NCBI GenBank assembly: GCA_903915655.1
Contig: CAIWTU010000019.1
Coordinates: forward strand, 1-36,818
DNA length: 36,818 nt
Reading direction: 5' to 3'
Source of the DNA: an uncultured Geobacter sp.
GTDB lineage: Bacteria > Desulfobacterota > Desulfuromonadia > Geobacterales > Geobacteraceae
Shown here: positions 17,282 to 25,898 of the stretch, piece by piece
How positions within the stretch are numbered: the stretch's first letter is position 1
How the letters are laid out: each line of letters opens with the position of its first letter
Notes under the pieces: model-generated
Database searches by the model: none
Told to the model about the DNA's origin: nothing
The model's input: the letters and a program-made list of their open reading frames with translations, nothing else
Program-made: the position numbers and the translations under genes

Positions 17282-17815
17282 TTATCGATGCTCGCTCCTG
17301 TACTGCCGAGCGTAGTTCACATAATTCTCCGCAGATTTTTGCAACCGGACAATCTCTTCAGCTGTAAGATCGCGCTTGTATCTGGCAGGTGACCCTGTCC
17401 AGAGAGTATGGGGTGGTATCAAAGTTCCTTCCGTGACGAGCGCGCAGGCACCAACCAGCGCGCCTTCACCGACAACCGCCTTGTCCATGACTACGGCCCG
17501 CATGCCGATAAAGGCTCCGTCCTCCAAGGTACATCCATGGAGAGTGACACTGTGTGCAACTGTCACTCTGTTCCCGATGATCAAAGGGGCACCGGGGTCA
17601 CTCTCGTCTTTTTTGTGGGTGACGTGGAGAACGGAAAGATCCTGGATATTGCTGTGGGCGCCGATTCTTATGAAATTGACATCGCCCCGAAGGACGCAGT
17701 TGTACCAGACGCTACTGTAAGGACCAATCTGCACGGCCCCTATGACAACGGCAGTTTCCGCAATGAATGCGCTGGGATCGATATCAGGGGTGACGCCTTT
17801 GAATGACCGGATCAT
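17282..17815 (-). CDS. Gamma-class carbonic anhydrase-like protein
   Basis: The 177-residue left-handed beta-helix protein has hexapeptide repeats throughout. Zn-ligand histidines are seen in SVLHVTHKK and VTVAHSVTLHGC, in the arrangement of gamma-carbonic anhydrases (YrdA/CaiE/PaaY-like). It may hydrate CO2, but many members have no measured activity and the substrate cannot be told here. It is downstream of nadA on the same strand with an 11-base gap, so the two are probably co-transcribed. A hairpin, CAGGAGCG with CGCTCCTG, at 17274-17300 overlaps its 3' end but has no U-tract. Confidence 0.85.
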   Translation of the reverse strand: MIRSFKGVTPDIDPSAFIAETAVVIGAVQIGPYSSVWYNCVLRGDVNFIRIGAHSNIQDLSVLHVTHKKDESDPGAPLIIGNRVTVAHSVTLHGCTLEDGAFIGMRAVVMDKAVVGEGALVGACALVTEGTLIPPHTLWTGSPARYKRDLTAEEIVRLQKSAENYVNYARQYRSEHR

Positions 17816-17826
17816 AATTTGTTATA

Positions 17827-18741
17827 TTAATCCCTCGGGATGGCAAGCATTCGATCCAGTGCGAGTTTCGCAGGGATCCGCACTTCCTCCGGAACTTTCA
17901 CGACAGGCGCCATGGTTTTCAGCGCGGCGAGAATATCTTCGAGTGAAATCAGCTTCATGTTGGGGCAGATTAGAGATGGAGATGCGAGGATAAATTCCTT
18001 CTCCGGATTTTCCTTTTTCAACCGATAAAGGATTCCCATCTCGGTTCCTATGATAAAGCTCTTTGAGAGACTCTTTCTGCAATATTCATACATTCGGCTT
18101 GTAGAACAGGCTTGATCGGCCAGGGCTGAAACTGCAGGGGTGCATTCCGGGTGGCATATGAACTCGGCATCAGGATATTCCAACCTGAGGCGAACGACCT
18201 CTTCCGGTTTCAACCGTTCGTGGGTAGGGCAGAACCCTTCCCAGAAATGGAAGGTCTTGGTGGCGAACTTAGCAACGAATCGACCCAGATTCCGGTCAGG
18301 GGTGAAAATCAGCTCGTTCTCCGAAAGGGAGTTGACCACCTTTACCGCATTTGCCGAGGTGCAACAGATATCGCTCTGCGCCTTGACCGCGGCGGATGAA
18401 TTGACATACGTTACAACCGGAACTCCGGGATGCTTTGCCTTCATTTCGAGAAGGCCTTCCACCGTGACCATGTCCGCCATGGGGCATCCGGCATCCAATC
18501 TAGGCAGAAGTACCGTCTTGTCAGGTGAAAGTATCGATGCCGATTCCGCCATAAAATGGACTCCGCAGAAGACAATAACGTCGGCGGAGGTTTCTGCTGC
18601 TTCGATGGAGAGTGCGAGAGAGTCACCAGTGATATCGGCTAGTTCCTGCACTTCATCCCGCATATAGTTGTGCGCTAGCAGGACGGCGTTTTTATCTTTG
18701 AGAAGCGATTTAATCTCCACCCTTATTTCGTTTGCATCCAT
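17827..18741 (-). CDS. nadA: Quinolinate synthase
   Basis: NadA condenses iminoaspartate with dihydroxyacetone phosphate to quinolinate in de novo NAD synthesis and needs a [4Fe-4S] cluster. The 304-residue protein has the three cluster cysteines C86 (DAGCPMAD), C171 (WEGFCPTHE) and C259 (SLICPNM), plus the HNY motif near residue 24 and VNSSAAVKA. Its length is that of the short, Thermotoga-type enzymes. The partner nadB is not in the window. Confidence 0.95.
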   Translation of the reverse strand: MDANEIRVEIKSLLKDKNAVLLAHNYMRDEVQELADITGDSLALSIEAAETSADVIVFCGVHFMAESASILSPDKTVLLPRLDAGCPMADMVTVEGLLEMKAKHPGVPVVTYVNSSAAVKAQSDICCTSANAVKVVNSLSENELIFTPDRNLGRFVAKFATKTFHFWEGFCPTHERLKPEEVVRLRLEYPDAEFICHPECTPAVSALADQACSTSRMYEYCRKSLSKSFIIGTEMGILYRLKKENPEKEFILASPSLICPNMKLISLEDILAALKTMAPVVKVPEEVRIPAKLALDRMLAIPRD

Positions 18742-19095
18742 CGTTCATTCCCGTCCGTTTCTTGAGATTCTGATATAAACAAACTGCAAAAATTTGAGAA
18801 ATAGTAGCCAAAATCAGATGTCATGTCAAACTCTTTACTGAGACTACTCAATAAATGTGCTGCATTGCGGTATCGGCAAGAAGAAAAGCGCAGTTTTTAG
18901 CCATACCATAATCGGGCAGTTACTGTTTCAACGCGTAGTCGGACTACTGTTGTTCCATGTCCGGTTGATCATGCTCCCCTGCGACAGCAGCAAAGTTTAC
19001 ATCGGAATCTGCCACGACAGGCTTCTTGACACACCGGTTCAAAACCTTTATTATTCCTTTAAGTATGTTATCGCTCAAAACCTGTGAGGTCCCTT
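18742..19095. other. Divergent intergenic region nadA / tat gene
   Basis: The 354-base region holds the promoter of the tat gene near its right end (19026-19054). One 76-codon open frame (18857-19087) has no ribosome binding site and no familiar motifs, and I do not call it a gene. I see no RNA gene or repeat. Confidence 0.5.
19026..19054 (+). promoter_or_regulatory. Sigma-70 promoter for the tat gene
   Basis: TTGACA (19026-19031), a 17-base spacer and TATTAT (19049-19054) match the consensus at 11 of 12 positions. The start codon is about 42 bases after the -10 box. Confidence 0.7.
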
Positions 19096-19365
19096 ATGTT
19101 CGGAATAGGCATGCCGGAGTTGATAATCATCCTTGTGATAGCACTTATCGTGTTAGGGCCGCAAAAACTTCCTGATCTTGCAAGGTCGCTCGGGAAGGGA
19201 CTTGCAGAATTCAGGCGTGCTACGGAAGATCTGAAGCAGAATATTGAAGAAGAGAGCCGGGCAGATGAAAAAAAGGAGGCTCTGGCGAAAGCAGCTTCTG
19301 AAAACAGTGGTGCGACGATAAGGGATGAATCTGCAGAAAAGAAAAAAGAAGAAAAAGTTGTTTAG
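19096..19365 (+). CDS. tatB: Sec-independent (Tat) translocase subunit, TatB-like member of the TatA/B family
   Basis: The 89-residue inner-membrane protein begins [20 protein letters not shown], a membrane helix, followed by the hinge [19 protein letters not shown] and a charged amphipathic tail. TatA/B proteins work with TatC to export folded twin-arginine proteins. The L-G-P-Q-K-L-P hinge resembles TatB more than TatA, which normally has F-G there, but short proteins of this family are hard to sort. The ATG at 19096 follows GAGGT by 5 bases; the longer GTG start at 19084 would sit on that ribosome binding site. No tatC is nearby. A strong promoter and a terminator make it a single-gene unit. 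Confidence 0.82.
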   Translation: MFGIGMPELIIILVIALIVLGPQKLPDLARSLGKGLAEFRRATEDLKQNIEEESRADEKKEALAKAASENSGATIRDESAEKKKEEKVV

Positions 19366-19382
19366 TCTGTGGCACAAAAGTA

Positions 19383-19414
19383 AGAAAAATAGGCGGGTCA
19401 TCCCCGCCATTTTT
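19383..19414. terminator. Bidirectional rho-independent terminator
   Basis: The stem GGCGGG (19392-19397) / CCCGCC (19403-19408) has A-rich sequence on its left and T5 on its right. It can stop transcription of the tat gene from the left and of cpoB from the right. Confidence 0.85.
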
Positions 19415-19449
19415 GTGTTCACAAACCAGCGCTAAGTTCTGGCGCCGAA

Positions 19450-20244
19450 TTATTTCATCCCCTTCAGCTTATCCTTGGCCCTCTTGGCTTCCTCACTGCG
19501 GGGGTGCTCTTCAATCAGCTTTTTGTATATATATCTGGCGCTTTTATCGTCTCCCAATTCTTTAAAGGACATCGCCTGTTTAAGCATTGCAGCGGGGACC
19601 TTTTCTTTTCCGGGATACTTTTTGATGACTTCCTGGTATTCAAGAATCGCCTGCTCGTAGTTTTTCTGGATGAAGTAGGTTTCCCCTATCCAGAAATGGG
19701 CATTTGACGCGAGAACATTTTTTGGGTGGTGTTCGGTGAATTGTGTGAAAATATCCCGGGTTCTCTGCATATCATTGCTTTTGAAGGCATCAAGTCCGCT
19801 CTGGTAAAGAGATTCGGGGGTTACCTGCTTCTTTTCGGTCGGGGTTTTCCCCGTATCCGCCACTTTTCCCTCAAGAGTCGTAAGGCGACGGTCGAAATCT
19901 TCCTTCAGGAGAGTCATCTCTTCGGAAGGTTTCATGGCCAGTTGCCTCGCATCATCAATTTTGCCGGACAATGACAGTATGTCGACCCGGTTGATGTCCT
20001 GGGCTGCCTGAAGGTCAGCTAGCGTTTTGCTCATATTTTCCAGGTCTTTCTGAAGGCCCTTTAAAGTGCTCTCGGTCCCTTCCCTGGTTTCAACCCGGAT
20101 GCTGCTGATATCCTTTTCCATCTTGCTGAGTCGAGTATTGACCTCATTCAGATCATGCTGCAGATACTGCATATCATCACGACTCGCACAACCGGACGCT
20201 GCAAAGAGTGACAGAAGCAGGAAGAATACCGTTCTTGTTCGCAT
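19450..20244 (-). CDS. cpoB: Tol-Pal system protein CpoB (YbgF), lipoprotein form
   Basis: CpoB coordinates outer-membrane constriction with septal peptidoglycan synthesis in the Tol-Pal system. The 264 residues are a signal peptide with the lipobox AASGC (Cys19), a coiled coil (about 25-125) and three TPR-like repeats (about 140-260) such as ALYQSGLDAF-type and FWIGETYFIQKNYEQAILEYQ. A lipid anchor differs from the soluble E. coli protein. A ribosome binding site, AAGGAG, lies about 10 bases upstream. The gene is downstream of pal, behind a terminator, so it probably receives only read-through or its own transcription. Confidence 0.88.
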   Translation of the reverse strand: MRTRTVFFLLLSLFAASGCASRDDMQYLQHDLNEVNTRLSKMEKDISSIRVETREGTESTLKGLQKDLENMSKTLADLQAAQDINRVDILSLSGKIDDARQLAMKPSEEMTLLKEDFDRRLTTLEGKVADTGKTPTEKKQVTPESLYQSGLDAFKSNDMQRTRDIFTQFTEHHPKNVLASNAHFWIGETYFIQKNYEQAILEYQEVIKKYPGKEKVPAAMLKQAMSFKELGDDKSARYIYKKLIEEHPRSEEAKRAKDKLKGMK

Positions 20245-20333
20245 AAGTAATTAACTCCTTATGTTTCTTCATGTCAGGGATACTGCCTTGCAAGCCAGTT
20301 TGAGTTTGGCACAAAGCATTGCCGGCAAATACC

Positions 20334-20359
20334 AAAAAGGAGCCCTGAGGCTCCTTTTT
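20334..20359 (-). terminator. Rho-independent terminator after pal
   Basis: Perfect 11-base arms AAAAAGGAGCC and GGCTCCTTTTT enclose a CTGA loop. It lies 17 bases past the pal stop codon in the direction of transcription and separates pal from cpoB. Confidence 0.88.
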
Positions 20360-20375
20360 GACTGTAAAACAGAGT

Positions 20376-20930
20376 CTATTTAAGGATGACGAGGTCGTCT
20401 CTTCTGTTTTTCGCCCAGGCTGCTTCATTATGCCCGGTATCAAGAGGCTTCTCTTTACCGAAACTGATAACGGAGAGTCTGTCTGCCGGCACGCCGAGTG
20501 TAATCAGATATTTCTGGGCTGTTTTAGCCCTGTTCTCTCCGAGTGCCAGGTTGTATTCTGCAGAGCCGCGCTCATCGCAATTTCCCTGTATCTGTACCTT
20601 GGAGGTAATTTTTTTGATTGCATCGGCATTCTTTTTGAGTACATCGCTGGCATCGGCAGTCAACACATATTTATCGAAACCAAAATATACCGACTGAAGC
20701 ACGACTACCGGAGCAACTACAGGAACAACCACCGGAACTTCCTTGACCGGCGCCACTACAACCGGGGCAGGTGGCGGTGCAGGCGCGGGCGCAGGAGGCG
20801 CTTCGACAACCTTAACCGGCGGAGCAATCGGCTCCTCAACCTTTACATCTTCCTTCAGGCAACTGCAGCCGCTAATTAAAAAAGCACCAAAACAAACCAC
20901 AAGTAAAAGTTTCGCCATTTTCTGTTTCAT
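20376..20930 (-). CDS. pal: Peptidoglycan-associated lipoprotein Pal
   Basis: Pal is an outer-membrane lipoprotein that binds peptidoglycan and TolB. The 184 residues show a signal peptide with the lipobox ISGC (Cys22), a long proline/valine/alanine-rich linker (about 32-75), and an OmpA-like domain with the binding motif GNCDERGSAEYNLALGENRA (about 115-134). The linker is longer and more proline-rich than in E. coli Pal. A GGGGGG ribosome binding site precedes the ATG. It has its own promoter in the gap after tolB. Confidence 0.93.
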   Translation of the reverse strand: MKQKMAKLLLVVCFGAFLISGCSCLKEDVKVEEPIAPPVKVVEAPPAPAPAPPPAPVVVAPVKEVPVVVPVVAPVVVLQSVYFGFDKYVLTADASDVLKKNADAIKKITSKVQIQGNCDERGSAEYNLALGENRAKTAQKYLITLGVPADRLSVISFGKEKPLDTGHNEAAWAKNRRDDLVILK

Positions 20931-20997
20931 GATACCCCCCTTAAGTTTTTATTGCCGTTATTACAGGTAAAGATTTACCCGCAGACACAATGTCGTT

Positions 20998-21025
20998 ATT
21001 ATACATAAATTTATTCAATATGCAA
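20998..21025 (-). promoter_or_regulatory. Sigma-70 promoter for pal
   Basis: On the minus strand TTGCAT (21025-21020) is followed after 16 bases by a perfect TATAAT (21003-20998). It lies in the tolB-pal gap and would give a leader of about 60 bases. It lets pal be made independently of tolQRAB. Confidence 0.65.
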
Positions 21026-21061
21026 TAACTCATAAATTTTAAACCGGGTAGTTCTTTGACT

Positions 21062-22348
21062 CTACAAATGGTTGGACCAGGCGGGCTGCATGTCTCTGCT
21101 CCCATTTCGTGAGACACGGGTCTTTCCCGTGCCGTCGGCGCGCATAACGTAAATTGCCTCACCCCCGGCAGGATTCGCGCTGAATGTTATGAAACGTCCA
21201 TCAGGAGACCAATGTGGATTTTCGTTTCTCCCGTCTGTAGTCAGTTGGGTGTTGCCGGTTCCATCGGGGCTGATTGTATAAATCTGGAAGCCACCCGCCT
21301 CCTGACGGCTGTACAGAATCCGGTCACCCTTTGGCGACCAGTCAGGGTTGACATTATATTTGCCGTCATAGGTAAGCCTCCGCAGATTTGAACCGTTGGA
21401 GTCCATTATGAATATCTGCGGACTGCCAAGTCGATCGGAAACAAAAGCAATATGTGAACCATCCGGTGACCAGGATGGGGATATATCTATTGCTTCATGA
21501 TGTGTCAGTCTGGCCAGTTCGTTGCCGTTCTTCCCTATGATGTAAATTTCGGAGTTGCCGTCTTTGCTCATCGCGAGGGCGATTCTGCTTCCATCAGGCG
21601 ACCACGCCCCGGTAATATTTGCCCCTTGCCGTGATGAAATGCGGGCCTCGACGCCGGTGGTGATTTCCCTTCGGTAAAGGTCGGGGTTCCCTTTTTTATA
21701 TGAGGTATAGATTATTTCCCGCCCATTTGGCGAAAAGTCCGGATTGATGTTTATCGTGCCGTTATTGGTTATCTTTTGAACGTTGTAGCCGTCGTAATCC
21801 ATGACAAAAATTTCTTTGTTTCCGGATAATGGTGAAACGTAGGTAATTTTACCGGTAAAAGGACCTTTTTCGCCTGTAATGACAAAGAGTGTCTCATCGG
21901 AGAATGTATGAGTCATCTTGCGCAAATCCTTCAAGACCCCGGTATAACGTTTTGAATCCAGAGACTTACCGTTCAGAACATCGTACATCCTGAATTCGAG
22001 GGTGATACTGTTGCCGGTGATAGCGTAGCCGGATTTTATGAGAAAGGCTGCGCCAATGGAACGCCACGGGGCAAAATCGAACTCACCGGGCCGAATGCCG
22101 CTGGATGCTTCGTTTGCCGAGCCAGTTAGGATCGAAAAGGGTCCGGCAAGGTTCAGGTCAAACTTCAGGATGTCGCCGATTTCCCTTGCAATCGTCTCAT
22201 TGGGAGTCCCTCCGAGGTTCTTGACCGGGGCGATGGCCAGGTAGACCTGTCTGTTACCCTGGGCCGTAACTTCGGTATAACTCGGGTCGGCAAACGAGGC
22301 GGTTGGAAACAGGAGGAGGGTAATAATCAAGCAGAGAGCTGATTTCAT
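21062..22348 (-). CDS. tolB: Tol-Pal translocation protein TolB
   Basis: TolB is a periplasmic beta-propeller that links Pal to TolA. The 428-residue protein has a cleavable signal peptide ending near ASFA (about residue 20), an N-terminal TolB domain and at least five PD40 propeller repeats with the pattern W-S-P-D-G-x-x-I (for example ITGAWSPDGSRIALA and ISPSWSPDGSHIAFV). Its start overlaps the tolA stop as ATGA, so translation is coupled. Confidence 0.95.
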   Translation of the reverse strand: MKSALCLIITLLLFPTASFADPSYTEVTAQGNRQVYLAIAPVKNLGGTPNETIAREIGDILKFDLNLAGPFSILTGSANEASSGIRPGEFDFAPWRSIGAAFLIKSGYAITGNSITLEFRMYDVLNGKSLDSKRYTGVLKDLRKMTHTFSDETLFVITGEKGPFTGKITYVSPLSGNKEIFVMDYDGYNVQKITNNGTININPDFSPNGREIIYTSYKKGNPDLYRREITTGVEARISSRQGANITGAWSPDGSRIALAMSKDGNSEIYIIGKNGNELARLTHHEAIDISPSWSPDGSHIAFVSDRLGSPQIFIMDSNGSNLRRLTYDGKYNVNPDWSPKGDRILYSRQEAGGFQIYTISPDGTGNTQLTTDGRNENPHWSPDGRFITFSANPAGGEAIYVMRADGTGKTRVSRNGSRDMQPAWSNHL

Positions 22349-23085
22349 TTTTTCTTTACTCCTTCGGGCCTGAAAACAAAAGGATGTTCAAAATCCTCAC
22401 CGTCGGGTGGGGCCTTCAAATTTTCGCGGGCCATATCGATTGCCCTCCTGACAGCCGCGTCAAAAAGGATGTCACGGGAACTCTGTTCTATTCTAAAGTC
22501 AATCTTTCCGTAGCGGCTTATCCGGAGCAGCAGCTTTACTTCAGGCTTTTTACCCTTATAGACCATTGGTGAATAAAAGGCGTCTTCCAATCTGGATTTG
22601 ACGTAACTGGCGTAATCACTCCCTGCCTGGTCCCCCTTCCCTCCTGGCATTCCGGTCCTGCCGCTCCCGGCTTTATTGCGGATTGTGTCAAGGGCGGAAC
22701 TGGTATGTTTTTCTTCTACCCTTTTTTGCAGTTTTGCCATCTGCTTTGACAACTCTTCTCCCGTTTCGGACGCCGGTTTAACCTTTGGAGGCTTTTTGGT
22801 CGCAAGCGGCGTCGCGATTTTTTTCGGGGACTTGTCAGGTAGCGTCACTACCTGCCGTGCAGTTGAGGATGCCGGTGGGGAGGCCTTCTCTGAGGCGGAA
22901 GCGCCGGATCGGGGGCGGGCCACCGGCAGGTTGACAAGATCAACGTAGTAGGTTTGCTCCTGCGAGTAATTTGCACGCTGCAACTTGTTGTATTGATAGA
23001 TGAGTGCATAAATGGTCAAATGCAGCAAGAGTGAAGAGGCTACCATTAGACCGAACCGCGGATTATTTTTCAACGTACGACTCAT
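22345..23085 (-). CDS. tolA: TolA, energy-transducing Tol-Pal protein
   Basis: TolA is anchored in the inner membrane and reaches across the periplasm to TolB and Pal, driven by TolQR. The 246 residues contain a membrane helix (about 12-30), a basic, proline- and alanine-rich linker, a short helical part (about 105-130) and a C-terminal TonB/TolA-like domain (about 145-240). It is much shorter than the 421-residue E. coli protein, mainly through a shorter helical stalk. The identity rests on gene order as well as on the domain plan. It overlaps tolR and tolB by four bases each. Confidence 0.88.
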   Translation of the reverse strand: MSRTLKNNPRFGLMVASSLLLHLTIYALIYQYNKLQRANYSQEQTYYVDLVNLPVARPRSGASASEKASPPASSTARQVVTLPDKSPKKIATPLATKKPPKVKPASETGEELSKQMAKLQKRVEEKHTSSALDTIRNKAGSGRTGMPGGKGDQAGSDYASYVKSRLEDAFYSPMVYKGKKPEVKLLLRISRYGKIDFRIEQSSRDILFDAAVRRAIDMARENLKAPPDGEDFEHPFVFRPEGVKKK

Positions 23086-23501
23086 TTCCCCTGGGAAGGC
23101 TCTGTAATCATGCCGAGGCGTTCTATGCCGGCTCCTTTGATTTCTGCCATTGCCCTCACAACCTCGCCATATGGGACATCCTTGTCGGCTTTAAGGAGAA
23201 CCTCTTTCTTTGTTTTTGTCTCGAACATGGTTGCCAGCTTGGCTTTCAATTCGCCAGAAGAGACCTCCTGACTGTTTATAAACGTCTTGCCCGATCTCTC
23301 CATGGAGACCACGACGGTTTCCTCCTGTGCATTAAGCGCCTTCGCCTGGGTCTTCGGAAGGTTGACCTGAACGCCCTGCTGCATCATGGGGGCCGTTACC
23401 ATGAAGATTATAAGGAGTACCAGCATGACGTCGACCAAAGGGGTGACGTTAATGTTCGACATGGCGTTGCGGTTGCTGTTGTCTCTGCTTCCCAGTTCCA
23501 T
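23082..23501 (-). CDS. tolR: ExbD/TolR-family proton-channel protein TolR
   Basis: TolR forms with TolQ the proton-driven motor in the inner membrane. The 139-residue protein has the family motif NVTPLVDVMLVLLIIFMV with the proton-relay aspartate D24, then a periplasmic domain. The stop overlaps the tolA start (ATGA), and the gap to tolQ is 9 bases. Confidence 0.94.
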   Translation of the reverse strand: MELGSRDNSNRNAMSNINVTPLVDVMLVLLIIFMVTAPMMQQGVQVNLPKTQAKALNAQEETVVVSMERSGKTFINSQEVSSGELKAKLATMFETKTKKEVLLKADKDVPYGEVVRAMAEIKGAGIERLGMITEPSQGK

Positions 23502-23510
23502 TCGAGCCCC

Positions 23511-24185
23511 CTATTTCCTGGAGAAGGTGCGCTGCACCACGTTCAGGTACTCGGTGGAAAAACTGTCCATCTCACCGATCAGCACTCTTATCTTGTGCTG
23601 GAAATGGTTATAACCGATAACCGCCGGAATTGCGGCTACCAGGCCGATGGCTGTAGCTATGAGCGCCTCGGCGATACCGGGGGCGACAACGGCCAGGGAA
23701 GCTGATCCCGTTTCACCAATCGCCTTGAATGAAGTCATGATTCCCCATACCGTTCCGAAAAGGCCGATGAAGGGTGCCGTTGAGCCGGTAGTGGCTAAAA
23801 AGGTCAGATATTTTTCCAGACGTGCTATCTCCGAGGTTGTGGCCCGGCGCAGTGCCCGCGCAATGTTGTCTATTCCACCCAGTTCGGTGCTGATAATTTC
23901 CGCTTCTTCTTTCTGAACCCCTTTTCCCAGTAATTTTTTCATTTCGATGTAGCCTTCGCTGAAAAGGACAGCAAGGGGAGAATGGCCAAAGCGGTCGAGC
24001 TGTTCGTTTATGGCGTCAAAGCGCTTTGTTTTCCAGAAAAAATCCATGAAACGGATAGATTCCCTGTTTGCCCGATGAACCTGCAGGAATTTGTAGAAAA
24101 TAATTGCCCAAGAGACTACCGAGAAAAAAATCAGTACAAGCAAAACCAATTTCACGACCAGGCCGGTCACGGCGAAGATTGCCAA
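23511..24185 (-). CDS. tolQ: MotA/TolQ/ExbB-family protein TolQ
   Basis: TolQ is the multi-helix scaffold of the TolQR motor. The 224 residues show an N-terminal helix (about 8-28), a cytoplasmic part, and two further helices around TGSTAPFIGLFGTVWGIM (about 129-150) and the region IAEALIATAIGLVAAIPAVI (about 168-187). The start codon is TTG at 24185: GGAGG lies 9 bases upstream and the next residues A-I-F-A-V lead into the first helix. It is the first gene of tolQRAB. Confidence 0.94.
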   Translation of the reverse strand: MAIFAVTGLVVKLVLLVLIFFSVVSWAIIFYKFLQVHRANRESIRFMDFFWKTKRFDAINEQLDRFGHSPLAVLFSEGYIEMKKLLGKGVQKEEAEIISTELGGIDNIARALRRATTSEIARLEKYLTFLATTGSTAPFIGLFGTVWGIMTSFKAIGETGSASLAVVAPGIAEALIATAIGLVAAIPAVIGYNHFQHKIRVLIGEMDSFSTEYLNVVQRTFSRK

Positions 24186-24525
24186 GAGTTATTACCTCCA
24201 AAGTTTATTCGTATAAATCCTTACCAAAATATTACTTAAGTGCGTCGAAGTCAATACGATTTTTGCCCTGTTAATAAGAGGCGCAGCCGCTCCTTCATCC
24301 AGAATTAGAAGTCAGCAATTAATGGGCGAGCCGCCTGTCGGTACCAGGCAGAATAGAGGTTTACTAAATCACGACATATGCTTTATACTTAGATCTCCTT
24401 ACAACAGTTGCCTGAAATTAAATTTTTTACAAAGAAAGTGGACTGATACTGTCGGGGGAATGGCTGAGAATGTTCAAGGCATTTCTTGCTCTTCCACTCT
24501 GTTTTTGTCCTCCTGGTCAACCTGT
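24186..24525. other. Divergent intergenic region tolQ / hemW
   Basis: The region carries the tolQ promoter (24226-24254). A hemW reading frame remains open back to 24322, but the extra residues do not resemble HemW. No RNA gene or repeat is apparent. Confidence 0.45.
24226..24254 (-). promoter_or_regulatory. Sigma-70 promoter for tolQRAB
   Basis: On the minus strand TTGACT (24254-24249), a 17-base spacer and TATTTT (24231-24226) are found, 41 bases before the tolQ TTG. Confidence 0.6.
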
Positions 24526-25683
24526 ATGCCCGCTACTGTCAAGCTCTCTCTCTACATTCATTTTCCGTTTTGTCTCAAAAAATGCCTCTATTGCAGTTTT
24601 AATTCAGTTGCCGGAATAAATTTGCCCGTGGATGAGTACGTGGCTACGTTGATTCGGGAGATGGAACTCTGCAGGGAAAATCTTGGCGCTCATCTCTCTG
24701 CGCATACCCTCTATTTCGGCGGAGGCACTCCCTCCCTTATCTCTCCGGAACTGGTAGGGCGGATTATTGATTCTGCTGCAGGGTTCTTCAATCTGGCGGC
24801 CGATGCCGAAATCACCATTGAGGCCAATCCCGGTTCTGTCACGCGGGAGAGGTTGTCCGCCTACCGTGCATCAGGAATTAACAGGCTATCCCTCGGGGTC
24901 CAGTCCTTTAATGATCACTTTCTGCAGAGACTTGGCCGGGTCCACAACTCCGAACAGGCCGTCGAGGCCTATGTTGCGGCGAGAGAGGCCGGTTTCACGA
25001 ATATCGGGGTTGACCTGATAAACGGTCTGCCGGGACAAACCGCACAAATGTGGGAATATGACCTGAGCATGGCAACAGACCTTCGACCGGAGCATTTATC
25101 GGTCTATGGTTTGACTGTTGAAGAGGGAACACCCTTTGCCGAGATGGAAAAAGAGGGCCGGTTATTGCTCCCGGGGGAGGAAGAAGCGGCTCTCATGTTC
25201 GAGAAAACGGCGCAACACCTCAATAATGAAGGCTTCGAACAGTATGAAATTGCAAATTTTGCCAGACAGGGGTACCGGTCGAGGCACAACCAGGGATACT
25301 GGCTGCGAGATGATTATCTCGGGTTTGGCGCCGGGGCGCACTCTTTTATGAAAGAATCCGGTTTTGGGGCTAGATGGAAAAATCGGGATGATCTCCAAGA
25401 GTACAGCCAGTCGGTGAAGGAGGGGGTGCTCCCTTGGCGGGAAAGAGACTTTTTGTCATCACGGGAGGCAATGGAAGAGCGGCTCTTTTTAGGGCTGCGG
25501 ATGCTGGAAGGAGTATCTCTGGAGGATTTCCGGTCTGAGTTCGGAGTTTCCGTCTACGAGGCATATCCGAGGGAATCTGCCTCTCTACTCGGAAACGGTT
25601 TGATTGAAATCCGGGATGGCCGGCTCAGGATAGTGGAAAAAAAGCTGATTATTGCGAATCAGATTTTTATGGCGTTCCTCTGA
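24526..25683 (+). CDS. hemW: Radical SAM heme chaperone HemW (coproporphyrinogen III oxidase-like)
   Basis: HemW binds heme and delivers it to target proteins, using a radical SAM fold. The 385-residue protein has the [4Fe-4S] motif C-x3-C-x2-C in HFPFCLKKCLYCSF (about 13-26), YFGGGTPSL, the HemN/HemW-type LSLGVQSFND region, and the HemN C-terminal domain. It differs from true HemN, which is longer. The ATG at 24526 is chosen by family length and by the start of homology; it has no clear ribosome binding site. Alternative starts at 24460 or 24322 are possible. Confidence 0.85.
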   Translation: MPATVKLSLYIHFPFCLKKCLYCSFNSVAGINLPVDEYVATLIREMELCRENLGAHLSAHTLYFGGGTPSLISPELVGRIIDSAAGFFNLAADAEITIEANPGSVTRERLSAYRASGINRLSLGVQSFNDHFLQRLGRVHNSEQAVEAYVAAREAGFTNIGVDLINGLPGQTAQMWEYDLSMATDLRPEHLSVYGLTVEEGTPFAEMEKEGRLLLPGEEEAALMFEKTAQHLNNEGFEQYEIANFARQGYRSRHNQGYWLRDDYLGFGAGAHSFMKESGFGARWKNRDDLQEYSQSVKEGVLPWRERDFLSSREAMEERLFLGLRMLEGVSLEDFRSEFGVSVYEAYPRESASLLGNGLIEIRDGRLRIVEKKLIIANQIFMAFL

Positions 25684-25813
25684 GTCTGGTCTCGGAGTTG
25701 CGGAGATGAAAACCTGCAGGTGGGGCCTGCTCCGCCCGGATCGAGGGTCCAGCAACCCCCCCCCCTGATGGCTTGGCGGCAGGATCTACAGCTTCGGTAG
25801 AGGGAAATTGGCC

Positions 25814-25842
25814 TTGACAAATGGCTCCCTGGTTGTTACCTT
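25814..25842 (+). promoter_or_regulatory. Candidate promoter of the hrcA-grpE-dnaK-dnaJ cluster
   Basis: TTGACA (25814-25819) is followed after 17 bases by TACCTT (25837-25842), a weak -10 box. The CIRCE operator starts 8 bases after it, which fits repression near the start site. Confidence 0.45.
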
Positions 25843-25850
25843 GGTGTCGG

Positions 25851-25877
25851 TTAGCACTCGGATGTTTCGAGTGCTAA
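25851..25877. promoter_or_regulatory. CIRCE operator (HrcA binding site)
   Basis: A perfect CIRCE element: TTAGCACTC (25851-25859), a 9-base spacer and GAGTGCTAA (25869-25877). HrcA binds it and represses the chaperone genes; heat stress relieves this. It lies just upstream of hrcA, so the gene is autoregulated. Confidence 0.97.
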
Positions 25878-25898
25878 CTGTATTTAACGGGGGACTGA

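Noticed and set aside
17274-17300. Hairpin at the end of the gamma-carbonic anhydrase gene as a terminator
   Set aside because: The arms pair but there is no T-tract on either side.
18857-19087. 76-codon open frame in the nadA/tat gap
   Set aside because: It lacks a ribosome binding site and motifs, and the tat promoter lies within it.
24322-24525. N-terminal extension of hemW
   Set aside because: The extra 68 residues lack similarity to HemW, and family length fits the start at 24526.
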